DNA of 64,000 nt from Yinghuangia elevatio. Lineage in GTDB: Bacteria; Actinomycetota; Actinomycetes; Streptomycetales; Streptomycetaceae. The translations under genes and the position numbers were made by a program. This document shows, in pieces, positions 57,016 through 64,000 of this stretch (the first letter of the stretch is position 1; each line of letters starts with the position of its first letter). Under the pieces are notes generated by a model. It searched no databases. It worked only from the letters and a program-made list of their open reading frames with translations, and was not told where the DNA came from. The stretch is taken from NCBI RefSeq assembly GCF_040649515.1, contig NZ_JBEZFP010000012.1, positions 1 to 64,000 of the forward strand, in the 5' to 3' direction.

Positions 57016-57327
57016 ATGAAGGCAACCATGAGCAGGGATGGTCGGCTCCGATTCGACCTGCGAGTGACGCACCGCATGGGTCTCGGCGAGTTGGCCAGCG
57101 TGTTGGCGTCGGCATTCCGCTACCACGACACCGACGAGGGCATGCCGGACCTGAGCCGCGCCAAGGTGCTCGCCGCGGTTAGGGAGGAGCTGTACTACCG
57201 AGGGAGCGGCGGGCTTGAGGGGTGGGGTGACGACCTCACCGAGGTCGAGGCCAAGGCCATGCGGGACTGGGCGACGGGGCAGGTGGGACGAGCCTTCCCG
57301 GAACTAGTGGCGGCCAGCGATGCCTAA
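57016..57327 (+). CDS. Hypothetical protein
   Basis: 103 aa. FDLRVTHRMGLGELASVLAS and SRAKVLAAVREELYYRG suggest a helical small domain of unknown function. Overlaps the next gene by 8 bases. Confidence 0.6.
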   Translation: MKATMSRDGRLRFDLRVTHRMGLGELASVLASAFRYHDTDEGMPDLSRAKVLAAVREELYYRGSGGLEGWGDDLTEVEAKAMRDWATGQVGRAFPELVAASDA

Positions 57328-57526
57328 GTTCGGAGTCTTCAGCGACGAAGGGTGCACCGACGTCTTCGACAGCCGCGAAGAGGCTGAGGCGAAGGCTGAC
57401 GAGTACAAGGCCGAGGACGACGGCTACTGGGCCGATCTCATCTACGTCGAGGAGATGTGCCCGGACCACGAACAGCAGGCACGCAGCTCCTGCGAGGACT
57501 GCTTCGGCGAGGAGGATCCGGCTTGA
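57320..57526 (+). CDS. Small acidic Cys-containing protein
   Basis: 68 aa. SREEAEAKADEYKAEDDGYW acidic core and C-terminal Cys residues (MCPDHEQQARSSCEDCFG) that may bind metal. The stop overlaps the next TTG start. Confidence 0.6.
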   Translation: MPKFGVFSDEGCTDVFDSREEAEAKADEYKAEDDGYWADLIYVEEMCPDHEQQARSSCEDCFGEEDPA

Positions 57527-58023
57527 GGCTCACGCCCCGAGCGCATGAGGTCCAGCGGCTCGTCGACCTCCTCGAAGACCCGACGTTTACGTCCGCGGAG
57601 CAGCTCGCGAAGGCGATGTTCAAGGAGGCTGCGCACATCATCCAGATGCGGGACCTGTGGGTAATGACCCACACGTTCTCGAACGGGTCGAAGGGGCTCA
57701 ACATGGGTCCTTTCGGCTCCATCGCAGAGGCGGAAGCGTTCGCCAAGAAGGTGTCCCTTGGCGGCACCGGCCGCCTCATCCCCATGACGTCGTCTGGGGT
57801 GATCCTCGCCAATCACACCGGGAAGGCCGGCTGGCCTGGCTACTGCTACAACCCCGACTGCGGGCATCCGCCCTTCGACCACTCGATCGTCGCGTCCAGT
57901 CGAGGCAAGTGCCATGAACCCACGTGCGACTGCGAGAAGTTCGTCAAGGACGACCCTCACCGCAAGAAGAAGGCCACAGACAAGACCGGGGGAGAGACCG
58001 GAGGACTGCACGGTGAGTCGTAA
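57523..58023 (+). CDS. Cys-rich hypothetical protein
   Basis: 166 aa from TTG (GGAGG upstream, TTGA overlap). A helical N-half and a C-terminal set CYNPDCGHPPFDH followed by CHEPTCDCEKF, a probable zinc-binding domain, then a Lys-rich tail. Unknown. Confidence 0.6.
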   Translation: MRLTPRAHEVQRLVDLLEDPTFTSAEQLAKAMFKEAAHIIQMRDLWVMTHTFSNGSKGLNMGPFGSIAEAEAFAKKVSLGGTGRLIPMTSSGVILANHTGKAGWPGYCYNPDCGHPPFDHSIVASSRGKCHEPTCDCEKFVKDDPHRKKKATDKTGGETGGLHGES

Positions 58024-58258
58024 CAAGGTCGTCGACTGGCGGCCCTGCGACTGCGGGAACAAGCGCGGATTTGCCTGCGAACACGAGGCGAAGAAGGCGC
58101 TTGGCCGAGCCCAAGCCAAGCGGACCCGCCGCGCTGACGCGCAGGGCACCCGGCGAGGCATGCACATGGAGAGCCGCCACTACGAGTGCGAGTACGGCAC
58201 GTGGCACCTGACGTCGGAAAGCCGCAGCTCCTACGAAAAGCGGGTGCGAGTGTGCTAA
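58013..58258 (+). CDS. Small Cys/His protein
   Basis: 81 aa from GTG with GGAGG upstream. CDCGNKRGFACEHEAKK is a possible zinc site; the C-terminus ends Arg-Val-Cys because the stop codon lies in an operator motif. Unknown. Confidence 0.6.
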   Translation: MSRNKVVDWRPCDCGNKRGFACEHEAKKALGRAQAKRTRRADAQGTRRGMHMESRHYECEYGTWHLTSESRSSYEKRVRVC

Positions 58259-58264
58259 TTGGAT
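58250..58264 (+). promoter_or_regulatory. Operator-family motif over a stop codon
   Basis: GTGTGCTAATTGGAT; TAA ends the preceding gene. Confidence 0.8.
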
Positions 58265-58287
58265 CCACGGACCTCGGAGGCATAGCT

Positions 58288-58563
58288 GTGCAGCGACCGA
58301 TCGACGAAGACGACCTCCTGATCGTCTACGCCCTCCACCAGGCGTGGCAGTACCGAGAGCTGTTCAAGCCGAATCAGATCATCTCGCGACTCGGCGCGTA
58401 CGCCCTACACGGCCGCCGCCCGAAGCGCGTCTTCCACATGGACCTCGGCATCGGCCGCGAGGCGTACCAGATGTACGACCGCTTGGACTTCCTCAAGCAC
58501 GCGTGCGGGACCGAGATCTACCACGTCTCGCAATTGGAGGAGGTGACCTCCGCTGTCGCGTGA
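58288..58563 (+). CDS. Hypothetical protein
   Basis: 91 aa from GTG (GGAGG upstream). Helical with AWQYRELFKPNQIISRLG; may be a small HTH-type protein. Unknown. Confidence 0.55.
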   Translation: MQRPIDEDDLLIVYALHQAWQYRELFKPNQIISRLGAYALHGRRPKRVFHMDLGIGREAYQMYDRLDFLKHACGTEIYHVSQLEEVTSAVA

Positions 58564-58651
58564 AGTCCTCGCTCTCCTCGCCGTATACGCCTCGGTGACC
58601 ATCGTTGTCCTCGCCGTCTGCGCCGCTTGTGTTGCGCCCGCAGCCCACTGA
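58553..58651 (+). CDS. Putative 32-aa membrane microprotein, CTG start
   Basis: A perfect AGGAGGTGA ribosome site lies six bases before CTG. The frame encodes one hydrophobic helix (VLALLAVYASVTIVVLAV) and stops before the next gene's AAGGAG. The start codon is unusual, so confidence is limited. Confidence 0.35.
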   Translation: MSREVLALLAVYASVTIVVLAVCAACVAPAAH

Positions 58652-58666
58652 AGGAGCCCAGCACCC

Positions 58667-59059
58667 GTGACCATCGACATCCCCGACGAGACACCCCGAG
58701 AGCAGGCCATCGCCAACGGCTGGGGGTGGGTGCTCGGAGTCAAGGGGCAGAAGCAGAGCGCGCCCACGAACCGCCAGCGGGGCGCGAAGAGGGCGTGGCG
58801 AACGAAGTGGGCCAAGCGTGACGTGATGCGCTGGCACCACCAAGTCGCAGACGTAGTCGATCGCTTGAGGACCATGCCGTACGCCGAGCACCGCGAGGAC
58901 ACGCGGCTGGTCGAGGCCGGCAAACACCTGCAAGCCGCGGAACGCTGCCTCTTCTTCTTCCACGCCGGCATCTGCACGATCGAGCCGCCGAAGTACGAGT
59001 CCAGCCAAGCGGAAACGGGAGACGCGGCCTCCACCGCGAGTGGGCGAGTTGCCACTTGA
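58667..59059 (+). CDS. Hypothetical protein
   Basis: 130 aa from GTG (AAGGAG upstream). A basic N-half (NRQRGAKRAWRTKWAKRD) suggests nucleic-acid binding; the C-terminus is Ser/Ala-rich. Overlaps the next TTG. Confidence 0.6.
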   Translation: MTIDIPDETPREQAIANGWGWVLGVKGQKQSAPTNRQRGAKRAWRTKWAKRDVMRWHHQVADVVDRLRTMPYAEHREDTRLVEAGKHLQAAERCLFFFHAGICTIEPPKYESSQAETGDAASTASGRVAT

Positions 59060-59181
59060 GCGAGCAGTACCCGCAAGTGCAGTCCGAGTGGCGCGAAGTG
59101 CAGTGGACCAGCGATAAACGCGCACGCTTCGCTTCGCTGTTGCTCCGCCTCCTCTCGGATGACGAGGACGACGACGAGTAG
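59056..59181 (+). CDS. 41-aa acidic-tailed protein
   Basis: TTG overlaps the previous stop (TTGA). Ends in a run of Asp/Glu. The overlap suggests translation; function unknown. Confidence 0.45.
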   Translation: MSEQYPQVQSEWREVQWTSDKRARFASLLLRLLSDDEDDDE

Positions 59182-59202
59182 CAGTTCGGTCCAATCATCC
59201 TA

Positions 59203-59231
59203 TTGATGCAAAAAGCACACTTTCGTAAGCT
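59203..59231 (+). promoter_or_regulatory. Putative integrase promoter
   Basis: TTGATG, 17 bp, TAAGCT in an AT-richer patch. A transcript would start near 59238 and at once meet the hairpin at 59242-59272. Confidence 0.5.
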
Positions 59232-59241
59232 GATCATCTCT

Positions 59242-59272
59242 CGCAGGGGCACTCCGCTGGAGTGCCCCTGCG
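59242..59272 (+). terminator. Terminator/attenuator in the integrase leader
   Basis: Perfect 14-bp inverted repeat CGCAGGGGCACTCC with a 3-nt loop, followed by CGTTTTCG, 25 bases before the integrase ATG. Confidence 0.8.
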
Positions 59273-59297
59273 CGTTTTCGGGGACAAGGGGACACGC

Positions 59298-61328
59298 ATG
59301 AACAAGGCCGCGCTGCCTGGCTACACGAACCGCCAACTCATCCGCGTAGCCATCTACTTGCGCGTGAGCACGTCAAAGCAGCTCGACGGGTTCGGCCTTG
59401 AGGGTCAGGAGGAGTTGTGCCGGCGGTGGCTGGACCTGATGCTCGGGGTCGGCAAGTACGTTGTCGTGGACGTCTACGTCGACGGTGGCATTTCCGGGAA
59501 GCTCGCACAGCGCGACGACTTGGACCGGATGAACCGGGACATTGCTGCGAAGAAGATCGACCTGACCATCTTCGCCAGGCTGGACCGCATCGGTCGCACG
59601 ATGAAGAACATCCACCGATGGGTGTACGACACCCATGACATCGAGGTGGAGCCGGGCCGCACGGTGCGCATAGTTACTGCGGACGGCCGCCTCGACTCCG
59701 ACAATGACATGTTCGGCGTGATGCTGGCGCTCCTGGCCTACATGGCGGAGATGGAACACGCGCTGATCCTGGAGCGGACGATGAGTGGCCGCATTCAGAA
59801 GGTCATGGCTGGTGGTTGGCCGCACGGCGGCATCCCCTACGGCTACATGATCGACCCCGAGACGGGAGAGGTCGTGATCAACCCGCTTGAGGCCGTGGTC
59901 ATCGAGCGGATGGTCGAGTTCCTGGTCGACTCCCCCGAGACCCCGACCCGAACGGAAGTAGCCAAGCGGCTGAACGTGCACTACCGAACCCGCAAGGGAA
60001 ACCTGTGGGATGGCAACCTCATCGTCGGGCCACTCAAGAGGGCTCTTGGTCGTGTCGTCGAGTTCACCTTCGCTGGCGGCACCGAGAACGAACAGGTCCA
60101 CGTTCTCACGCTGCCTGAGATCATCAGTCCCGAACGCTCTCTGCTGGCACTGGAGGCGCTTGCGCGTACGGCGAAGATCAAGAGCGCGTCGAACGACTAC
60201 CCCCTCTCGACGCGCCTGGTCAGCCTCTGCGGGGCTGGCATGGTCGGCGGCATCGACAACCGAACCGGCACCCGCAAGTACCGGTGCCAGAAGGTTCGAG
60301 ACGGCGCCGGCCACGACTGCCAGTCGCTGTACGCGGACGACGTCGAGGCCGCCGTAATGATCGAGGTGACCAACGCCGTAAAGGACCGGGACAGGCTCCA
60401 CAGCCTCATCAAGGACGCCCTTGGGACCACCCCGAGCCGCCTGGAGTCGTACCGGCGACGGCTGGCCGAGATCGACGAGACGCTGGAGAAGAAGCGCAAG
60501 ACCCGGAAGAAGGCCATCGCCCGCCTCGTGGCAGTCGTCGAGGACGACGATGACGACGAGTTCGCGACGGAGATGCGCGAAGAGATCGCAGAGCTGAAGG
60601 AGCGCTACAAGACCGAAGAGGCCGAACTTCTCCAAGAGCGCGGGCGGGTTGAGTCTTGGATCGCCGACGTCGAGTGCGAGGAGGAGCGAGCCCTTCAGGT
60701 GCTTGCGGCTGCGGACAAGTTGCGCACGAAGATCGGCAAGCTGACCAAGCGCGAACAGCTCGACCTCATTGAGATGCTCGACATCCGGGTGCAGGTCACG
60801 GGGCGCGCGAAGGTCCACCGGAGGGGGAACTTCGATCCGATCTCGAAGTGGCACTGGGACACCGGCACGGCGGTGCCGGCTGAGCTGACTGACGAGATGT
60901 GGGAGAAGGTCTCCCCAATCGTCTCGAACACGCAGAAGTGGAAGGACGTCCGTGGCGCCTTCGAGGTACTGCTTGAGAAGGTCCGTACGGGGCGGGTGTG
61001 GATGGACTACAACAAGGACGCGCGGCTTGGCGGTCGAGCGTACGCATCGCTGATGCGGCGGGTCCGTCACTGGGATGAGACCGGCGAGTACCAGCAGGCG
61101 CTCAAGGCCCTTGGGTCCTACCCGCAGGTGCCCGCAGCGCCCCAATTCTCCCTGCCTCCGATGCTGGTTACAGGGGCCATCGAGATGCCCGACAGCAGTG
61201 TTTACGCAGGTCAGTGGGGCGACTCCGAGAAAGCGAAAGCTGGGGGACGCAGCCGTAGCGGATTCACCGACGCGTCGGTTATGGACTTGATCCAGACCAA
61301 GCTGCCGTCGGCCGCGTCGGAGGACTGA
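59298..61328 (+). CDS. Large serine integrase
   Basis: 676 aa. N-terminal resolvase domain (about 15-165) with catalytic Ser24 in YLRVSTSKQ, then a recombinase domain, a Cys-containing zinc ribbon (LCGAG, CQKVRDGAGHDC near 310-340) and a coiled coil (about 375-460, Lys/Glu-rich). A C-terminal segment (about 535-620, TDEMWEKVSPIV to RVRHWDETGEYQQAL) resembles the DUF4096 domain of IS5-type transposases. Residues after Asp658 come from host acs; in the free phage the tail would be the 21 residues now ending acs. Catalyses attP x attB recombination. ATG 59298 is preferred over an upstream in-frame start within the hairpin. Confidence 0.93.
   Translation: MNKAALPGYTNRQLIRVAIYLRVSTSKQLDGFGLEGQEELCRRWLDLMLGVGKYVVVDVYVDGGISGKLAQRDDLDRMNRDIAAKKIDLTIFARLDRIGRTMKNIHRWVYDTHDIEVEPGRTVRIVTADGRLDSDNDMFGVMLALLAYMAEMEHALILERTMSGRIQKVMAGGWPHGGIPYGYMIDPETGEVVINPLEAVVIERMVEFLVDSPETPTRTEVAKRLNVHYRTRKGNLWDGNLIVGPLKRALGRVVEFTFAGGTENEQVHVLTLPEIISPERSLLALEALARTAKIKSASNDYPLSTRLVSLCGAGMVGGIDNRTGTRKYRCQKVRDGAGHDCQSLYADDVEAAVMIEVTNAVKDRDRLHSLIKDALGTTPSRLESYRRRLAEIDETLEKKRKTRKKAIARLVAVVEDDDDDEFATEMREEIAELKERYKTEEAELLQERGRVESWIADVECEEERALQVLAAADKLRTKIGKLTKREQLDLIEMLDIRVQVTGRAKVHRRGNFDPISKWHWDTGTAVPAELTDEMWEKVSPIVSNTQKWKDVRGAFEVLLEKVRTGRVWMDYNKDARLGGRAYASLMRRVRHWDETGEYQQALKALGSYPQVPAAPQFSLPPMLVTGAIEMPDSSVYAGQWGDSEKAKAGGRSRSGFTDASVMDLIQTKLPSAASED
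61245..61295 (+). other. attR, core GAC at 61269-61271
   Basis: Right junction. Upstream is phage int sequence; downstream GCGTCGGTTATGGAC begins the original acs 3' end. Same GAC and frame as attL. Site length is assumed. Confidence 0.85.
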
Positions 61329-61335
61329 CGGAAAT

Positions 61336-61362
61336 CGGTGGCTGACGGTGCGTCAGCCACCG
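61336..61362 (+). terminator. Original acs terminator, now after int
   Basis: Perfect 11-bp inverted repeat CGGTGGCTGAC with a 5-nt loop, 8 bases after the stop codon. Confidence 0.85.
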
Positions 61363-61372
61363 GGAACGGCCG

Positions 61373-61405
61373 CGGGCCCGGGCGGAGTTGCTCCGCCCGG
61401 GCCCG
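61373..61405. terminator. Host terminator of the phosphatase gene
   Basis: Perfect 15-bp inverted repeat CGGGCCCGGGCGGAG with a TTG loop, between convergent int/acs 3' end and the minus-strand phosphatase gene. Confidence 0.85.
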
Positions 61406-61429
61406 TCCGCGTCTGCCGCCCGCGGGCCG

Positions 61430-61942
61430 TCACGCCGGGGCGTCGAGCCCGGTGAGGAGGCGGGCCACGTTCAAGCCGGCCTCCAGGTACTCGACGAAGA
61501 CCTCGTTGTTGAGGGCGAACGGCGAACGGCGCTCACGGATGATCTTTATCGCGGTCGGGGCGTCGTAGCCGAGTTCGACAAGGGTCTGGGCGACCACCAG
61601 GCCCGAGCGGTTGTAGCCCGCGTGGCAGCGGACGAGCGTACGCCGGCCGTCGCGCAGTGCGCCGCGCACGAGGGCCGCCATCGACTCGACCACCGCGATC
61701 TGCGCGGGGTTGAGCGGGTCGTCGGGTATGACCGTGCAGTGGTGGTCGACACCGGGGGCCGGGCCGTGGCCCTCCGCCTCGTACAGGCTGACGACAACGT
61801 CGAACTGGTTGCGTACGACGGCCGGTTCGTACTCGCCCCACGGCGACCGGTAGAAGTGCCCGCCCATCCACAGGTTGTGGATGATCTCGTTCCACGGACT
61901 GTCCGGCCCCGGCGTGTTGCGGTCCCTCTGGCGGACCCTCAC
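61430..61942 (-). CDS. Dual-specificity/tyrosine phosphatase-like protein
   Basis: 170 aa from GTG (GGGGAG upstream). Carries the phosphatase P-loop RCHAGYNRSG near 110 (Cys-x5-Arg-Ser) and an upstream VIPDDPLNPAQIA loop with a possible general-acid Asp. Host gene that originally faced the acs 3' end. Likely cytoplasmic. Substrate unknown. Confidence 0.8.
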   Translation of the reverse strand: MRVRQRDRNTPGPDSPWNEIIHNLWMGGHFYRSPWGEYEPAVVRNQFDVVVSLYEAEGHGPAPGVDHHCTVIPDDPLNPAQIAVVESMAALVRGALRDGRRTLVRCHAGYNRSGLVVAQTLVELGYDAPTAIKIIRERRSPFALNNEVFVEYLEAGLNVARLLTGLDAPA

Positions 61943-62047
61943 AGCGTCTCCCCTCGCCTTCGGCGCTCGCGACGCTACCCGCGCACCACCGCTCCCGGCG
62001 ACGGAAAAACAATCGCGCGGCTTCCTTTCATCCCTTGATGATGGTCC

Positions 62048-62914
62048 ATGGCCTGGACTCTCACCGACGACCTCGGCGCCTTCGACACCGCCGCCGACGC
62101 CTTCCTGCTTGCCGATCCGGTGACCCACACCCAGAACCTGACGGTCCTCCACGCGTTGCGCGAGCGCGGCCCGCACGCCTTCGCTCCCGAACCCCCGCGC
62201 TTCGGCTGGTGGACCGACGAATCCGGGGCCGTGGCAGGGGCGTTCGTACACACGCCGCCCTTTCCCGTCCTCCTCGCGCGCACCCCCGACGCCTCGCTCG
62301 CGCCGCTCGCGGACGCGCTCGCCGAGGTGGTCGGCCCGGCGGCCCTTTCGGTGAATGCGCGTACCGCCGTCTCCGACACCTTCGCCGAGATCTGGTCGGC
62401 TCGGACCGGCACGACACCGCGCGTGAAGCAGGCCCAACGACTGTTCCGGCTGGGCACGTTGACGCCGCCCGCCCCCGCGCCCGCCGGCCTGGCCCGGGCC
62501 GCCGGTCCGGAGGACACCGCGACACTCGTCGCACACGTCAACGCCTTCCAAGCGGAGGCGACTCCCGGGGAATCAGGGGTGCGCAACGCCGCCGCGCAGG
62601 TCGAACTCCGCCTCTCCTTCGGCGGCTACACGCTCTGGGAACACGACGGCGCGGTGGTGTCGGTCGCAGGGCAGACCCCCGCTGTCGCGGGAGCCGCGCG
62701 CATCGGGCCGGTATACACGCCTCCGGAGCACCGGGGGCGGGGCTACGGGGCCGCGGTCACCGCGGCGCGCACCGAGGCCGCCCTCGCCGCCGGCGCGGAC
62801 GAGGTCCTGTTGTTCACCGATCTCGCGAACCCGACGAGCAACAGCATCTACCGGAAGATCGGCTATGAACCGGTCGAGGACCGGGTGATCCTGGCGTTCG
62901 ACCCGCGGCCGTGA
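62048..62914 (+). CDS. GNAT-family N-acetyltransferase
   Basis: 288 aa. The C-terminal half has the acetyl-CoA-binding motif IGPVYTPPEHRGRGYGAAV near 220 and NPTSNSIYRKIGYEPV near 260. The N-terminal half is a diverged, possibly degenerate GNAT-like fold. Divergent from the phosphatase gene with a 105-base gap. Substrate unknown. Confidence 0.85.
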   Translation: MAWTLTDDLGAFDTAADAFLLADPVTHTQNLTVLHALRERGPHAFAPEPPRFGWWTDESGAVAGAFVHTPPFPVLLARTPDASLAPLADALAEVVGPAALSVNARTAVSDTFAEIWSARTGTTPRVKQAQRLFRLGTLTPPAPAPAGLARAAGPEDTATLVAHVNAFQAEATPGESGVRNAAAQVELRLSFGGYTLWEHDGAVVSVAGQTPAVAGAARIGPVYTPPEHRGRGYGAAVTAARTEAALAAGADEVLLFTDLANPTSNSIYRKIGYEPVEDRVILAFDPRP

Positions 62915-63021
62915 CCGCCGGCCTGGGGTTTCCCGAGCTGGGGCGGAGTGCCGCGCTCCGGATCTGACGTACCACCAGAAGTACTCCGGAACACGGGCGT
63001 TCCCCGCCCGGGCGGGGCACA

Positions 63022-63696
63022 ATGCCGGGCATGACCCCGGACACCGAGGCGCTGCGGATCGCCGTGTACGACGCGTTCGCCACGAAAGGCCGCGCGCCGA
63101 CCCCCGCCGAACTGGCCGTGCGCTTCGCGACCGACCAGGGCGCCGTACGCGCGGGACTGCGCACGCTGCACGAGCAGCGCCACATCGTCCTGGCCTCCGA
63201 CGGCACGATCGCCATGGCGCACCCGTTCTCCTCGATCCCCCTCGGGTTCTCCGTGATGGGCTCGCGCACCCTGTGGTGGGGCGGCTGCGCGTGGGACGCG
63301 TTCGCGATCCCGCACCTCGTGGGCGGCGAACCCGAAGTCCTGGTCTCGACGCGCTGCCCCGGCTGCGGCGCGGCCCTGGCCTGGGTGGTCGACCGCGACG
63401 CGCCCCCGCCCGGCGACCACGTCGCGCACTTCCTGGTACCGACCGCGCGCATGTGGGACGACGTCGTCCGCACATGCGGCAACCAGCGGCTGTTCTGCCG
63501 CCCGCTCTGCGTCGACGCGTGGTTGAAGGCGACCGGCGACACGCGCGGGTACGTCATGGACCTCGCGACCCTGTGGAAGCTCGCACGCGGCTGGTACGCC
63601 GGCCGCCTCGGCCCCGGCTACCGCCGTCGCGAACCCGCCGAGGCCGCCGAGTACTTCCGCGGCGTCGGCCTGCAAGGCGCCTTCTGGGGCCTGTGA
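63022..63696 (+). CDS. Alkylmercury lyase (MerB)-like protein
   Basis: 224 aa. An N-terminal winged-helix-like part (PTPAELAVRFATDQGAVRAG) is followed by WGGCAWDAFAIP near 92-103, matching the MerB active-site Cys and Asp (CxxD), and a downstream CRPLC near 158. MerB cleaves carbon-mercury bonds. No other mer genes are near, so the actual role may differ. ATG 63031 is an alternative start. Confidence 0.75.
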   Translation: MPGMTPDTEALRIAVYDAFATKGRAPTPAELAVRFATDQGAVRAGLRTLHEQRHIVLASDGTIAMAHPFSSIPLGFSVMGSRTLWWGGCAWDAFAIPHLVGGEPEVLVSTRCPGCGAALAWVVDRDAPPPGDHVAHFLVPTARMWDDVVRTCGNQRLFCRPLCVDAWLKATGDTRGYVMDLATLWKLARGWYAGRLGPGYRRREPAEAAEYFRGVGLQGAFWGL

Positions 63697-64000
63697 TCCG
63701 AAGCCGCGGCTCGGAGCTTCGACCGGAAACCCGGCCGGGGCACAGCGATCGGGCACCGCGATCGGGCACCGCGACCGGGTGCAGCGGCTGGGCACAGCGA
63801 CCGGACACGGCCACCAGGCGAGACGGGCGCGGCCACCGCGTCACGGCCCCAGCGTCACCGCCCGGTTCCGCGGCGCCGATCATCGGCCTGAGGGGAAACT
63901 CTTGTCGATATACTGACGGCGTTCGGGATTGTTTTCGGGCTGCCCACGGTGCGGACGAACGACCGTGGCCCCAGCCGCCCGCGCGGTGCCGTCGGCACGC
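63697..64000. other. Intergenic end of window
   Basis: 304 bases without a readable gene. It holds the 13-bp tandem repeat below, then an AT-richer patch (near 63900-63920) that may be a promoter for a gene beyond the window. Confidence 0.6.
63738..63815 (+). repeat. Six tandem 13-bp units
   Basis: Consensus GGGCACMGCGAYC repeated six times head to tail, the last two diverged. Just downstream of the MerB-like gene. Confidence 0.85.

Larger units (their letters stand above)
7441..61271 (+). mobile_element. Complete siphovirus-type prophage, about 53.8 kb
   Basis: Bounded by attL in acs and attR in the integrase 3' end. It carries recognisable lysis, tail, head, packaging, replication, control and integrase modules with no obvious frameshift in essential genes, so it may be inducible. 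Gene content (class II RNR, dCMP deaminase, P27-type terminase, ReqiPepy6 Gp37-like tail protein, large serine integrase) resembles Streptomyces siphophages of about 50 kb such as the R4 group; that comparison is from memory. Confidence 0.93.

Noticed and set aside
16283..58264. Operator motifs as a CRISPR-like array or as promoters at every site
   Set aside because: Spacing is irregular (tens of bases to kilobases), and outside 47.8-49.5 kb no -10 box follows at 17-18 bp.

Overview
The window comes from a high-GC actinomycete chromosome, most likely Streptomyces or a close relative. The evidence is codon use, frequent GTG/TTG starts, a DUF4331 - TPR - NicO cluster, and an acs gene with actinobacterial features. 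Almost all of it (about 53.8 kb) is one apparently complete siphovirus-type prophage. The host parts are 1-7,440 (DUF4331 protein, TPR protein, NicO Ni/Co transporter, lipoprotein, acs) and 61,272-64,000 (dual-specificity phosphatase-like, GNAT and alkylmercury-lyase-like genes).

The prophage boundaries can be read from the sequence. A 676-aa large serine integrase (59,298-61,328) ends in a peptide typical of actinobacterial acetyl-CoA synthetase C-termini. The acs gene at the other end (5,530-7,509) ends in an atypical tail. The two frames meet at a shared GAC (7,441-7,443 and 61,269-61,271). The phage therefore integrated in frame into the 3' end of acs, so acs and int swapped C-terminal tails and terminators.

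Prophage layout. (1) 7.5-12.4 kb: accessory cargo with a SLOG-fold protein, an HTH-TPR regulator, small host-like proteins and a methyltransferase. (2) 12.4-23.3 kb, minus strand: replication and nucleotide metabolism, with class II ribonucleotide reductase, a two-piece sigma-like pair, metallophosphoesterase, a two-piece primase, resolvase-like nuclease, RecA-fold helicase, dCMP deaminase and a RecB/Cas4-like nuclease. (3) 23.5-24.6 kb: a divergent regulatory pair (HTH protein and a basic Lsr2-like protein). (4) 24.7-45.6 kb, minus strand: lysis (holin, amidase endolysin), tail fibres, tail tip, tape measure, frameshifted tail chaperones, tail tube, head-tail joining, capsid, scaffold, MuF-like protein, portal and terminase; an HNH gene follows at 45.7-46.0 kb. 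(5) 46.1-49.0 kb: control region with a hairpin cluster, an XRE repressor candidate, tandem promoters and a structured RNA. (6) 49.0-59.2 kb, plus strand: about 26 mostly unknown small genes, including ArdA antirestriction protein and a dNMP kinase-like protein. (7) the integrase.

A 15-bp motif, consensus GTGTGCWAATTGGAC, occurs about twenty times across the prophage and mostly points along transcription. In the 47.8-48.2 kb control region it becomes a perfect 13-bp palindrome twice and overlaps the -35 box of four tandem promoter-like sequences. Elsewhere it lies between genes without a -10 box, often over stop codons or beside terminators. This looks like an operator/stoperator immunity system comparable in logic to mycobacteriophage L5 but with a different sequence. 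A second repeated element, about 70 nt and apparently structured RNA, precedes three right-arm genes including ardA. These two systems, the acs/int tail exchange and the split sigma-like pair are the most unusual things in the window.
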